Shown: piece by piece, positions 7,754 to 14,893 of the stretch
Position numbering within the stretch: the stretch's first letter is position 1
Layout of the letters: each line of letters opens with the position of its first letter
NCBI GenBank assembly: GCA_017998575.1
Contig: JAGOCV010000028.1
Coordinates: 1-22,170, forward strand
Origin: Burkholderiaceae bacterium
GTDB taxonomy: Bacteria; Pseudomonadota; Gammaproteobacteria; Burkholderiales; Burkholderiaceae
DNA: 22,170 nt
Direction of reading: 5' to 3'
Position numbers and translations under genes: made by a program
Notes under the pieces: model-generated
The model's input: only the letters and a program-made list of their open reading frames with translations
Told to the model about the DNA's origin: nothing
Databases searched by the model: none

Positions 7754-8533
7754 ATGGATCTGCACATCAGGGGCCGCAAGGCCATCGTCTGCGCCTCGTC
7801 CACGGGACTGGGCCGCGCCTGCGCGCTGGCGCTCTCGCGCGAAGGCGTCACCGTCGTCATCAATGCGCGCACGGCCGAAACGCTGGAGGCCACGGCGCGC
7901 GAGATTCGCGAGGCTACCGGCGGCGAGGTGATCGCGGTGTGCGCCGACATCACCACGGAAGAGGGTCGCGCGAAGCTGGTGGCCGCCTGCCCCGACGCCG
8001 ACATCCTGGTCAACAACAACGCCGGCCCCGCACCCGGAAAGTTCCAGGACTGGGGCCGCGATCAGTACCTGGAAGCGTTCGAGTCCAACATGCTCGCGCC
8101 GGTGCTGATGATCCGCGCGCTGCTGCCCGGCATGCGCGCGCGCAAGTTCGGCCGCATCGTCAACATCACCTCGGCCATGGTGAAGTCGCCGCGCGCGCAC
8201 CAGGGCCTGTCCACCTCGGCCCGCACGGCGCTCACGGCCGTCTGCAAGGCCATCTCTTCAGAGACAGTGGTGGACAACGTGACCATCAACAACCTGCTGC
8301 CCGAGCGCATCGACACGCCGCGCCAGCAATTCCTCACCGAGCGGCAGGCGAAGATGGACGGCACCAGCTACGACGTGGCGCGCCAGAAGCTGGCCGACAC
8401 GGTGGCGGCCCGGCGTTTCGGCACGGTGGAGGAGTTCGCCGACATGTGCGCCTTTCTGTGCAGCACGCAGGCGTCGTTCATCTGCGGGCAGAACATCCAG
8501 ATCGACGGCGGCTCGTACAAGGGCCTGATCTAG
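7754..8533 (+). CDS. Short-chain dehydrogenase/reductase-family protein with altered active site
   Basis: A 259-residue Rossmann-fold protein of the classical SDR type. The start at 7754 (MDLHIRGRKAIVCASSTGLG) has the ribosome site GGGGAG 9 bases upstream; the frame is open back to 7646 but homology begins here. The nucleotide motif is SSTGLGRA (residues 15-22), NNNAG lies at 87-91, Ser140 of the catalytic set is kept, and IDGGSYKG ends the fold. The usual YxxxK reads Ser153-x3-Arg157, so the proton-donating Tyr and the Lys are missing. A subgroup of FabG-like proteins shares this [S/N]xxxR pattern and a following DNVTINNLLP-ERIDTPR segment. It is divergent from hpaR. Substrate and activity are unknown. 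Confidence 0.85.
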   Translation: MDLHIRGRKAIVCASSTGLGRACALALSREGVTVVINARTAETLEATAREIREATGGEVIAVCADITTEEGRAKLVAACPDADILVNNNAGPAPGKFQDWGRDQYLEAFESNMLAPVLMIRALLPGMRARKFGRIVNITSAMVKSPRAHQGLSTSARTALTAVCKAISSETVVDNVTINNLLPERIDTPRQQFLTERQAKMDGTSYDVARQKLADTVAARRFGTVEEFADMCAFLCSTQASFICGQNIQIDGGSYKGLI

Positions 8534-8679
8534 GCGCCCGACGCGGGCGGGGCCCGCGCCCACGCCGGTCAGTGCTGCGTGCGGGAACGTGTGCGCGTGC
8601 TGCGCGCTGCTGTCGCGTCAGCGGCCAGGGCTTTGCTGACGGTGCGCGCCTTCGAGCGCGCTGCGGACTTCGAAGCAGC

Positions 8680-9087
8680 CTAGCGGGCCCGAGTGGACGG
8701 GCCGGACGCCTTGCGCCCCGCAGGCGCAGCCGCGCGGCGCACCGCCGACGCATCGCGCCGCGCCTGCTCACGCGCTTCGACGGCCTCGCAGTAGGCGATG
8801 CGCTGCTCGAAACGGTCGATCACTTCCGAGAACACGGCGGCCTTGGCCTGCGTGCGCTCGTTCGCCTCGCCGCTGGCACCGCGCTTGCTGGCGGTGCGCT
8901 CGCGCGAGGCCAGCGACTGGCGGCGATAGAGATCCTGGTACTTGTCGCGCAGCGCTCTGGCGCGTACGAGCTTGGCGCGAAGCCGGGCTGGCGTCAGGGC
9001 CTTGAGGCCCTCGGTGCGGCTGTGGGCGAAGAGGTCGAGTTCGGGTGCCGTGAGGATCTTGCGGGCCTGGGTCAGCGTAGTCGCCAT
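8680..9087 (-). CDS. Conserved hypothetical basic protein, possibly shortened by an in-frame stop
   Basis: A 135-residue protein of no recognised function. It starts MATTLTQARKILTAPELDLF at 9087, chosen because AAAGGAG lies 10 bases upstream; an in-frame ATG at 9123 gives 12 more residues without that support. The middle (ALTPARLRAKLVRARALRDKYQDLYRRQ, about 30-57) is a basic, probably helical segment, and residues about 85-115 are also helix-prone. The C-terminal tail is rich in Ala, Arg, Lys and Ser. After the TAG at 8680-8682 the frame stays open for 36 more codons of the same Ala/Ser/Lys/Arg/Thr-rich composition to a TGA at 8569-8571. It resembles small uncharacterised proteins of Burkholderiales. 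Nucleic-acid binding is possible from the charge but unproven. Confidence 0.7.
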   Translation of the reverse strand: MATTLTQARKILTAPELDLFAHSRTEGLKALTPARLRAKLVRARALRDKYQDLYRRQSLASRERTASKRGASGEANERTQAKAAVFSEVIDRFEQRIAYCEAVEAREQARRDASAVRRAAAPAGRKASGPSTRAR

Positions 9088-9097
9088 GCGTCGGATG

Positions 9098-9104
9098 CTC
9101 CTTT
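9098..9104 (-). promoter_or_regulatory. Ribosome binding site deciding the start of the hypothetical basic protein
   Basis: AAAGGAG on the minus strand, 10 bases before the ATG at 9087. It favours this start over the in-frame ATG at 9123. Confidence 0.6.
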
Positions 9105-9249
9105 TTCCAGTGGGTTGTGACACGGGGTGGAGCCATTCATTCTGGGCGCGTCACGGCGCGATTCCTGTCGGACAACACCATGCTTTCCTGATCGTGGAGT
9201 CAGGTTGCGGCCTGCGCCGGCGCGACCCGCCATGCTGCACACTCGGTGC

Positions 9250-10638
9250 ATGGCCAAGGAAAAATCGATCTACACCTGCAGCGAATGCGGGGGCACCAGC
9301 CCGCGCTGGCTGGGCAAGTGCCCGTCCTGCGGGGCCTGGAACACGCTGGTGGAAACCGCTGCCGACAGCCCGTCGGGCGGGAAGAACCGCCTGAGCTCGC
9401 CGCAGTTCGCGTCGCTGGCCGGCACGGCCGAGGTGGCCGCGCTGTCCGAGATCGAGGCCACCGACGTGGCGCGCACTCCCACGGGCATCGGCGAGCTCGA
9501 CCGCGTGCTGGGCGGCGGCATCGTCGAAGGCGGCGTGGTGCTGATCGGCGGCGATCCGGGCATCGGCAAGAGCACGCTGCTGCTGCAGGCGCTGGACGCA
9601 CTGGCCCGTGCGCAACTGCCCACGCTCTATGTGACCGGCGAGGAAAGCGGCGCCCAGGTGGCGCTGCGCGCACGCCGGCTCGGGCTGGCGGGCAGCCCGG
9701 TGGGCGTGCTGGCCGAGATCCAGCTGGAGAAGATCCTCGCCACCATCGACGCGCGCCGTCCGGCCGTGGCCGTCATCGATTCGATCCAGACCGTGTATTC
9801 GGACCAGCTCACCAGCGCCCCGGGATCGGTGGCGCAGGTGCGCGAATGCGCGGCCCACCTCACGCGCGCGGCCAAGAGTTCGGGCACGGCGATCGTCCTG
9901 GTGGGCCATGTGACCAAGGAAGGCGCCTTGGCCGGCCCGCGCGTGCTGGAGCACATGGTGGACACGGTGCTGTACTTCGAGGGCGACACGCACAGCAGCT
10001 TCCGCCTGGTGCGCGCGATCAAGAACCGCTTTGGCGCCGTCAACGAGATTGGCGTGTTCGCCATGACCGAGAAGGGGCTCAAGGGCGTGGCCAACCCGAG
10101 CGCCATCTTCCTGTCGCAGCACAGCGAGCCGGTACCCGGCAGCTGCGTTCTCGTCACGCTGGAAGGCACGCGGCCGCTGCTGGTGGAGATCCAGGCGCTG
10201 GTCGATTCCGGCGGACCCAGCCCGCGCCGCCTATCGGTCGGGCTGGAGCGCGACCGCCTCGCCATGCTGCTGGCCGTGTTGCACCGCCACGCGGGCGTGG
10301 CCTGCATGGACCAGGACGTGTTCGTCAACGCCGTGGGCGGCGTGCGCATCAGCGAACCCGCGGCAGATCTGGCGGTGATGCTGTCCATCACCTCGTCGCT
10401 GCGCGGCAAGGCACTGCCCAAGGGATTCATCGCCTTTGGCGAAGTGGGGCTGGCCGGAGAGGTGCGGCCCGCGCCGCGCGGTCAGGAGCGATTGCGCGAG
10501 GCCGCCAAGCTGGGCTTCAGCGTGGCCGTGGTGCCCCGCGCCAACGCGCCCAAAAAGGGCGACAAGGCATTCGAGGGACTTGCCGTGCACGCGGTCGAGC
10601 GCATCGAGGAGGCGATGGATGTGGTACGCGGGCTCTGA
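9250..10638 (+). CDS. radA: DNA repair protein RadA
   Basis: A 462-residue RecA-like ATPase that takes part in recombinational repair by processing branched intermediates. The N-terminal C4 zinc finger is Cys10-Cys13-Cys24-Cys27 (CSEC and CPSC). Walker A is GGDPGIGKST at residues 100-109, the RadA-specific KNRFG motif is at 258-262, and the C-terminal Lon-like domain shows LVSGGPSPRR-type (here LVDSGGPSPRR) and IAFGEVGLAGEVRP segments. The length matches RadA of other proteobacteria (about 455-460). The start at MAKEKSIYTC is fixed by the zinc finger, although no clear ribosome site precedes it; the frame is open back to 9127. It is divergent from the basic protein gene and probably co-transcribed with the next gene. 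Confidence 0.96.
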   Translation: MAKEKSIYTCSECGGTSPRWLGKCPSCGAWNTLVETAADSPSGGKNRLSSPQFASLAGTAEVAALSEIEATDVARTPTGIGELDRVLGGGIVEGGVVLIGGDPGIGKSTLLLQALDALARAQLPTLYVTGEESGAQVALRARRLGLAGSPVGVLAEIQLEKILATIDARRPAVAVIDSIQTVYSDQLTSAPGSVAQVRECAAHLTRAAKSSGTAIVLVGHVTKEGALAGPRVLEHMVDTVLYFEGDTHSSFRLVRAIKNRFGAVNEIGVFAMTEKGLKGVANPSAIFLSQHSEPVPGSCVLVTLEGTRPLLVEIQALVDSGGPSPRRLSVGLERDRLAMLLAVLHRHAGVACMDQDVFVNAVGGVRISEPAADLAVMLSITSSLRGKALPKGFIAFGEVGLAGEVRPAPRGQERLREAAKLGFSVAVVPRANAPKKGDKAFEGLAVHAVERIEEAMDVVRGL

Positions 10639-10711
10639 GCCCGGCGGTTCGCTGGCGGCGGTAAGTGGTCGCCACATCGGGCGGGGCCGACGCGCTGCGA
10701 CAATCGGGGGC

Positions 10712-11131
10712 ATGAAGTTCCAGAAACTCCTTGTGCCCGTCGCGGGCGTGGCGATCCTGATCGTTGCCTACAACGGCTTCGGCGGCGCCGGGCTGGCGCT
10801 GGCCGGCGGCGCGATGCTGATGTTCCTCTTGCTGCACTTCACGCGCATGATGCACGTGCTGCGCCGCGCCTCGCAGCAGCCCATGGGGTTCGTGGCCAGC
10901 GCAGTGATGTTCAATGCCCGGCTCAAGCCCGGTGTCAATCTGCTGCATGTGATGGCCATGACCCGCTCGCTCGGCCTGCAGCAATCGCCCGAAGGCACGC
11001 AGCCCGAGGTGTACCGCTGGACCGACGCCAGCGGCTCGCACGTGACGTGTGAATTCCAGGACGGGCGGCTGGTGCGGTGGGCGCTGTGGCGGCCGCCGGT
11101 GGATGAGGGTCTGCCGACCAGCGGCCAGTGA
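10712..11131 (+). CDS. Conserved two-helix membrane protein of unknown function
   Basis: A 139-residue protein starting MKFQKLLVPVAGVAILIVAY. Two hydrophobic segments (about 6-20 and 24-44) form a hairpin anchor. They are followed by a cytoplasmic or periplasmic part with SAVMFNARLKPGVNLLHVMAMTRSLG and a C-terminal segment EVYRWTDASGSHVTCEFQDGRLVRW. It lies 73 bases downstream of radA. I recall similar proteins at this position in Comamonadaceae, sometimes labelled glycerate kinase. Nothing in this sequence supports a kinase: it is far too short and has no nucleotide site. The start at 10712 excludes the longer open frame that overlaps radA. Confidence 0.8.
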   Translation: MKFQKLLVPVAGVAILIVAYNGFGGAGLALAGGAMLMFLLLHFTRMMHVLRRASQQPMGFVASAVMFNARLKPGVNLLHVMAMTRSLGLQQSPEGTQPEVYRWTDASGSHVTCEFQDGRLVRWALWRPPVDEGLPTSGQ

Positions 11132-11176
11132 GCCGATACGGGCCCGGGCGATAGGCGCTTCTTCGCGCCGGCAACC

Positions 11177-11875
11177 TCAACGGCGTTCGGCGCCCGCTTG
11201 CGGCATGTGGTGGTAGATGGCCGTGTGGCCGATTCGCTCCAGCAACCGGTACCCCTCGGCTTCGAGGGCGATGTTCGCGGGGCTCTGCAAGACGTCACGC
11301 ACCGTCTGTCCATAGATCTCGATCATCAGCACCGAAGGGTAGAGGGGCCAGCGCGACACATCGGCCACGGCCATCTCGTCGAGCCCCTCGATGTCGATGT
11401 TCAGGAGATCGACCCGACCGCCCGACAGCCCGTGCGCCTGCTCCAGGATCTGCATCAGCGATCGGCACGGCACCGTCTCCGAATGCTGCATCCCGCGCTC
11501 GCGCGCAAGAGCCGGATCGCAGGTGGCGCAGTTGTCGATGTCCTTGCTGAAGTAGAAGGTGACGGTTTCCGAGCCTGCTGCGGTGTCCGCATCCACGATC
11601 GCGGCGCAGATGTTGGTGTCTTGTGGGCGCAGCCGGTCGAACATGGCGACAGCCTTCTGGCTCGCATCCACATTGATGCCGCGCCAGCCTTTGAGCCACA
11701 GGGATGCGGTGTTGGATAGGTGGAAGGGATGATGCGCGCCGACATCCACATAGAAGCCTTCGCGTTGCTGGCGGAAGTGCTTGTGCAAATGCACGTCTTC
11801 GCCGTACTGGCTGAAGTGGGCGCGGATGCTGGCGTGTCGGAGCGCGGCGAAGAGGCGGCGGGCCTTGTATTTCAT
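11177..11875 (-). CDS. FkbM-family SAM-dependent methyltransferase
   Basis: A 232-residue protein with the FkbM methyltransferase pattern: SQYGEDVHLHKHF, the SAM-binding strand and loop GFYVDVGAHHPFHLSNT (about 40-56), GWRGINVDAS with the acidic ribose-binding residue near 70, and LLNIDIEGLDEMAV at about 157-170. These enzymes O-methylate sugars or other small molecules. The gene stands alone on the minus strand, convergent with the membrane protein gene and divergent from ilvE, close to the lipopolysaccharide glycosyltransferases. Methylation of a surface glycan is therefore plausible but is inference from context. The start ATG at 11875 gives a normal short-form length. Confidence 0.88.
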   Translation of the reverse strand: MKYKARRLFAALRHASIRAHFSQYGEDVHLHKHFRQQREGFYVDVGAHHPFHLSNTASLWLKGWRGINVDASQKAVAMFDRLRPQDTNICAAIVDADTAAGSETVTFYFSKDIDNCATCDPALARERGMQHSETVPCRSLMQILEQAHGLSGGRVDLLNIDIEGLDEMAVADVSRWPLYPSVLMIEIYGQTVRDVLQSPANIALEAEGYRLLERIGHTAIYHHMPQAGAERR

Positions 11876-12021
11876 GCGGGTTGCCTCGTGCGGGGCCGGT
11901 TGCGCGGCCCGGCTGGGCTGCAGGCGGGATTATCCGCGACCCGTTGCCAGATCTTTAGAATGCCGGGTCAAGCTTCCCGTGCGCGCCCGTGCACGGCCCT
12001 ACCACCCGAATACCTACCCCC

Positions 12022-12957
12022 ATGAGCGCAAATCCCTCAATGGCCGACCGCGACGGCAAGATCTGGATGGACGGACAACTGGTCGAATGGCGTGACGCGA
12101 AGATCCACGTGCTCAGCCATACGCTGCACTACGGATGCGGCGCGTTCGAGGGCGTGCGCGCCTACAACACCGAAGGTGGCACGGCGATCTTCCGCCTCGA
12201 AGAGCACACCGAGCGCCTGTTCAACAGCGCCAAGATCCTGCGCATGACCATTCCCTTCACCAAAGAACAGGTGAACGAGGCGCAACGCCAGGTGGTGCGC
12301 GAGAACAAGCTCGAGAGCTGCTACCTGCGCCCGCTGGTCTGGATCGGCTCCGAGAAGCTGGGCGTCAGCCCCAAGGGCAACACCATCCACATCATGGTGG
12401 CCGCCTGGGCCTGGGGCGCCTATCTTGGCGAGGAGGGCCTGCGGCGCGGCATCCGCGTGAAGACGTCGAGCTACACGCGCCATCACGTCAACATCACGAT
12501 GACGCAAGCCAAGGCCGTGAGCAACTACAGCAACTCGATCCTCGCCAACATGGAAGCCGTGGACGACGGCTACGACGAGGCGCTGCTGCTGGACAGCTCG
12601 GGCTTCGTCTCCGAAGGCGCGGGCGAGAACATCTTCATCATCAAGAACGGCGTGATCTACACGCCCGACCTGTCGGCCGGCGCGCTCAACGGCATCACGC
12701 GCAACACGGTGTTCCACATCGCCAAGGATCTGGGGCTGGAGATCGTGCAAAAGCGCATCACGCGCGACGAGGTCTACATCGCCGACGAGGCGTTCTTCAC
12801 CGGCACGGCCGCCGAAGTCACGCCCATCCGTGAACTCGACCGCGTGCAGATCGGCATCGGCGAGCGCGGTCCCATCACCACGAAGATCCAGAGCGCCTTC
12901 TTCGACATCGTGAACGGCCGCAACCCCCAATACGCCCACTGGCTCACCAAGGTCTGA
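12022..12957 (+). CDS. ilvE: Branched-chain amino acid aminotransferase IlvE
   Basis: A class IV PLP-dependent transaminase of 311 residues interconverting leucine, isoleucine and valine with their 2-oxo acids. Features are KIWMDGQLVEW, HTLHYGCGAFEGVRAY (35-50), the PLP lysine Lys164 in TMTQAKAVSNYSNS, EGAGENIFIIKNG with Glu198, and GITRNTVFHIAKDLG followed by EAFFTGTAAEVTPI. The length equals E. coli IlvE (309). MSANPSMADRDGKIW at 12022 is the chosen start; the ATG at 12040 is equally possible, and neither has a good ribosome site. A TAGAAT at 11956-11961 could serve as -10 but lacks a convincing -35. The zinc-finger gene follows after 7 bases. Confidence 0.96.
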   Translation: MSANPSMADRDGKIWMDGQLVEWRDAKIHVLSHTLHYGCGAFEGVRAYNTEGGTAIFRLEEHTERLFNSAKILRMTIPFTKEQVNEAQRQVVRENKLESCYLRPLVWIGSEKLGVSPKGNTIHIMVAAWAWGAYLGEEGLRRGIRVKTSSYTRHHVNITMTQAKAVSNYSNSILANMEAVDDGYDEALLLDSSGFVSEGAGENIFIIKNGVIYTPDLSAGALNGITRNTVFHIAKDLGLEIVQKRITRDEVYIADEAFFTGTAAEVTPIRELDRVQIGIGERGPITTKIQSAFFDIVNGRNPQYAHWLTKV

Positions 12958-12964
12958 CACCATC

Positions 12965-13174
12965 ATGAGCACCACCGCCACCGTCGAACTCCTGGCCCGC
13001 GATCTCAATCCGCAGGGCGGCGTGTTCTGCCCCAGCGCCAAGGCCGACATGAAGCTCTGGAACGGCCATCCGCGCGTCTACCTCGACGTGGCGCGCACTG
13101 GCCAGGCCCGCTGTCCGTATTGCGGCACCACCTACCAGCTGAAGGCGGGTGAAGTGGTCAGTCACAGCCATTGA
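12965..13174 (+). CDS. zf-CHCC zinc-finger domain protein
   Basis: A 69-residue protein consisting of one zf-CHCC domain, related to the zinc-binding end of the mitochondrial complex I subunit NDUFS6. Putative ligands are Cys22 (GVFCPSAK), His35 (NGHPRVYLDV), Cys50 and Cys53 (RCPYCGTTYQL). In Burkholderiales this little gene commonly follows ilvE. Its biochemical job is not settled. The 7-base gap to ilvE and 10-base gap to the glycosyltransferase indicate one transcript. Confidence 0.9.
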   Translation: MSTTATVELLARDLNPQGGVFCPSAKADMKLWNGHPRVYLDVARTGQARCPYCGTTYQLKAGEVVSHSH

Positions 13175-13184
13175 GCCGGGACCG

Positions 13185-14108
13185 ATGACGCATCCTGCGG
13201 CCATCGCGGCTGCGCCAGTCGGCCCGATCGATGCCGCGTTGCTGGACCAGGTCACCGTGCTCACGGTGACCTACAACAGCGCCCATTGCATCGCGCCGCT
13301 GGCCGAATGCCTTGCGCATCTGCCGCACGTGAGCGTGGTCGACAACGCGAGCGCCGATGACACGCTGGCGCAGGTTGCCAGGCAATTGCCCCGGGCGCGC
13401 GTCATCGCGTTGCCCCGCAACATGGGCTACGGCGTCGCCAACAACCAGGGCATCGAGGCGGCGACCACACGCTACGTGTTGCTGCTCAATCCCGATTGCG
13501 AAATCTCGGCCGATGCCATCGCGCAGCTGGTGGCTGGCGCGCAGCATTGGCCCGACGCGGCCGTCATCGTGCCGCAGCTCACCGATGCCGCAGGCCGCGA
13601 AGAGGTCAACTACAGCTGGCCCCGCGACGACTGGGCGCCGCGCACGGGCGCTGCCGAAGGCCCGCTGTCAGTCGGCTACGCCTGCGCGGCGGTCATGCTG
13701 CTGGACCGCGAGAAGATGGCCGGCATGGGCTTCTTCGATCCGCGCTTTTTCCTGTACTACGAAGACGAAGACCTGTGCCTGCGCGCGTTCAATGCACGCC
13801 TGAACGTGCGCGTGCTGCCGCACATCCGGGTCAAGCATTTCTCGCGCGGCTCGGTGCGCGGGCCGCGTCCGCTGGCGGCCGAGTACTGGCGCGGTTGGCA
13901 CCACGCGCAATCCAAGATCATCTTCGCGCTCAAGCACCAGGGCGATGCCGCCGGGGCGCGCCTGCTGCGCCGCACGATCACGCGGGCATGGTTCAACGTG
14001 GCGGCGCGGGTGCTGCTGGTCTCGCCCCGGCTGCTGGCCCGCGCCTGGGGGCGGTTGCAGGGCTTGCGTGCGCTCTCGCACGGTTCCCCATCGGCAAGCA
14101 AAACATGA
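13185..14108 (+). CDS. Family 2 glycosyltransferase (rhamnosyltransferase-like)
   Basis: A 307-residue inverting GT-A glycosyltransferase. It shows TVTYNS (27-32), VVDNASADDT (51-60), PRNMGYGVANNQGIEAA, LLLNPDCEIS with the NPD at 102-104 in place of a DxD, and the acceptor-site region FFLYYEDEDLCLRA. This pattern is typical of the RfbF/WbbL-like dTDP-rhamnose group that builds O-antigen or core chains at the inner membrane. The start ATG at 13185 avoids overlap; a GTG at 13149 would overlap the zinc-finger gene by 26 bases. Its stop overlaps the next start (ATGA at 14105-14108), so translation of the two is coupled. The sugar donor is inferred from the motif pattern only. Confidence 0.88.
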   Translation: MTHPAAIAAAPVGPIDAALLDQVTVLTVTYNSAHCIAPLAECLAHLPHVSVVDNASADDTLAQVARQLPRARVIALPRNMGYGVANNQGIEAATTRYVLLLNPDCEISADAIAQLVAGAQHWPDAAVIVPQLTDAAGREEVNYSWPRDDWAPRTGAAEGPLSVGYACAAVMLLDREKMAGMGFFDPRFFLYYEDEDLCLRAFNARLNVRVLPHIRVKHFSRGSVRGPRPLAAEYWRGWHHAQSKIIFALKHQGDAAGARLLRRTITRAWFNVAARVLLVSPRLLARAWGRLQGLRALSHGSPSASKT

Positions 14109-14893
14109 ACAACCCGCCTCGCCTGACCATCGGCGTTCTCACCGTCAACGAAGAGCGACGCATCGCCGCCTGCCTGGCCAGCGCCGCGTTTGCCGACGAG
14201 ATCATCGTGGTCGACAGCGGCAGCACCGATCGCACGGTCGAGATCGCTCGCGCTGCAGGTGCCACCGTGCATGTGCATGCCGACTGGCAGGGCTTCGCCG
14301 TGCAGCGCAACCGGCTGCTCGAGGTCGCACACGGCGACTGGATCTTCTTTCTCGATGCCGATGAGGAGATCACTCCGGCGCTGCGGGCCGAGATCGAGGC
14401 CGTCGTCGCCGCAGATACGCCGGGGGTGTGGGAAGTCCAGTGGGAGCAGGTGGCTTTCGGGCGCCGGCTCTCGCGCATGAAGAGCACCGGCGGCATTCCG
14501 CGTCTTTTCCTGCGCAGCACGATCCTGCGTTTCGACGGCGTGGTGCACGAAGGCGCAGTGCTCGAGCCCGCCGGGCTGCCCGTCCACCGTCTCCATGCCC
14601 GCATGCCGCACTACTCGCGCGAGAGCATCCACGGCAGCATTCTCAAGCTGGCGCAGTACTCGCAGAACGGTGCAGCCAAGCGATTGGCGCAAGGCAAGCG
14701 CGGCGGTGTCTGGCGCGGCATCGGCTCGGCCTTCGGAAACTTCGTGCGGCTGTATTTCCTCCAGCGCGGATTCCTGTGCGGCGGCGCCGGGTTCCTGCAT
14801 TGCTTCTTCGTGGCGCTGGAGTGCTTCTTCCGGTATGCGGCGCTGAAATACGACCGCCATCTGCTCGGCGCGCCGCAGAAGCGATCGTCCTAG
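14105..14893 (+). CDS. Family 2 glycosyltransferase, WaaE/KdtX-like LPS core enzyme
   Basis: A 262-residue glycosyltransferase beginning MNNPPRLTIGVLTVNEERRI. It has IIVVDSGSTDRTVEIA (33-48), WQGFAVQRNRLLEVAHGDWIFFLDADEEIT with the metal-binding DAD at 84-86, and GGIPRLFLRSTILRFDGVVHE. This is the pattern of WaaE/KdtX proteins, which add glucose or a related sugar to the LPS inner core. A hydrophobic or amphipathic C-terminal stretch (about 220-250) may sit on the membrane. It overlaps the preceding gene by 4 bases, and its TAG stop overlaps the stop of the convergent ligase gene within one CTAG. Confidence 0.9.
   Translation: MNNPPRLTIGVLTVNEERRIAACLASAAFADEIIVVDSGSTDRTVEIARAAGATVHVHADWQGFAVQRNRLLEVAHGDWIFFLDADEEITPALRAEIEAVVAADTPGVWEVQWEQVAFGRRLSRMKSTGGIPRLFLRSTILRFDGVVHEGAVLEPAGLPVHRLHARMPHYSRESIHGSILKLAQYSQNGAAKRLAQGKRGGVWRGIGSAFGNFVRLYFLQRGFLCGGAGFLHCFFVALECFFRYAALKYDRHLLGAPQKRSS

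Noticed and set aside
8616..8641. Inverted repeat (7-bp arms, 12-base loop) downstream of the SDR gene as a terminator
   Set aside because: No T-run follows, and the sequence also fits as coding extension of the basic protein beyond its TAG, so I did not call it.
10712..11131. Glycerate kinase label for the small protein after radA
   Set aside because: The protein has two membrane helices and 139 residues, with no kinase motifs; the label recalled for relatives is probably a propagated misannotation.
11956..11961. TAGAAT as the ilvE -10 element
   Set aside because: No acceptable -35 hexamer at 16-18 bases upstream, so it is mentioned only in the ilvE entry.
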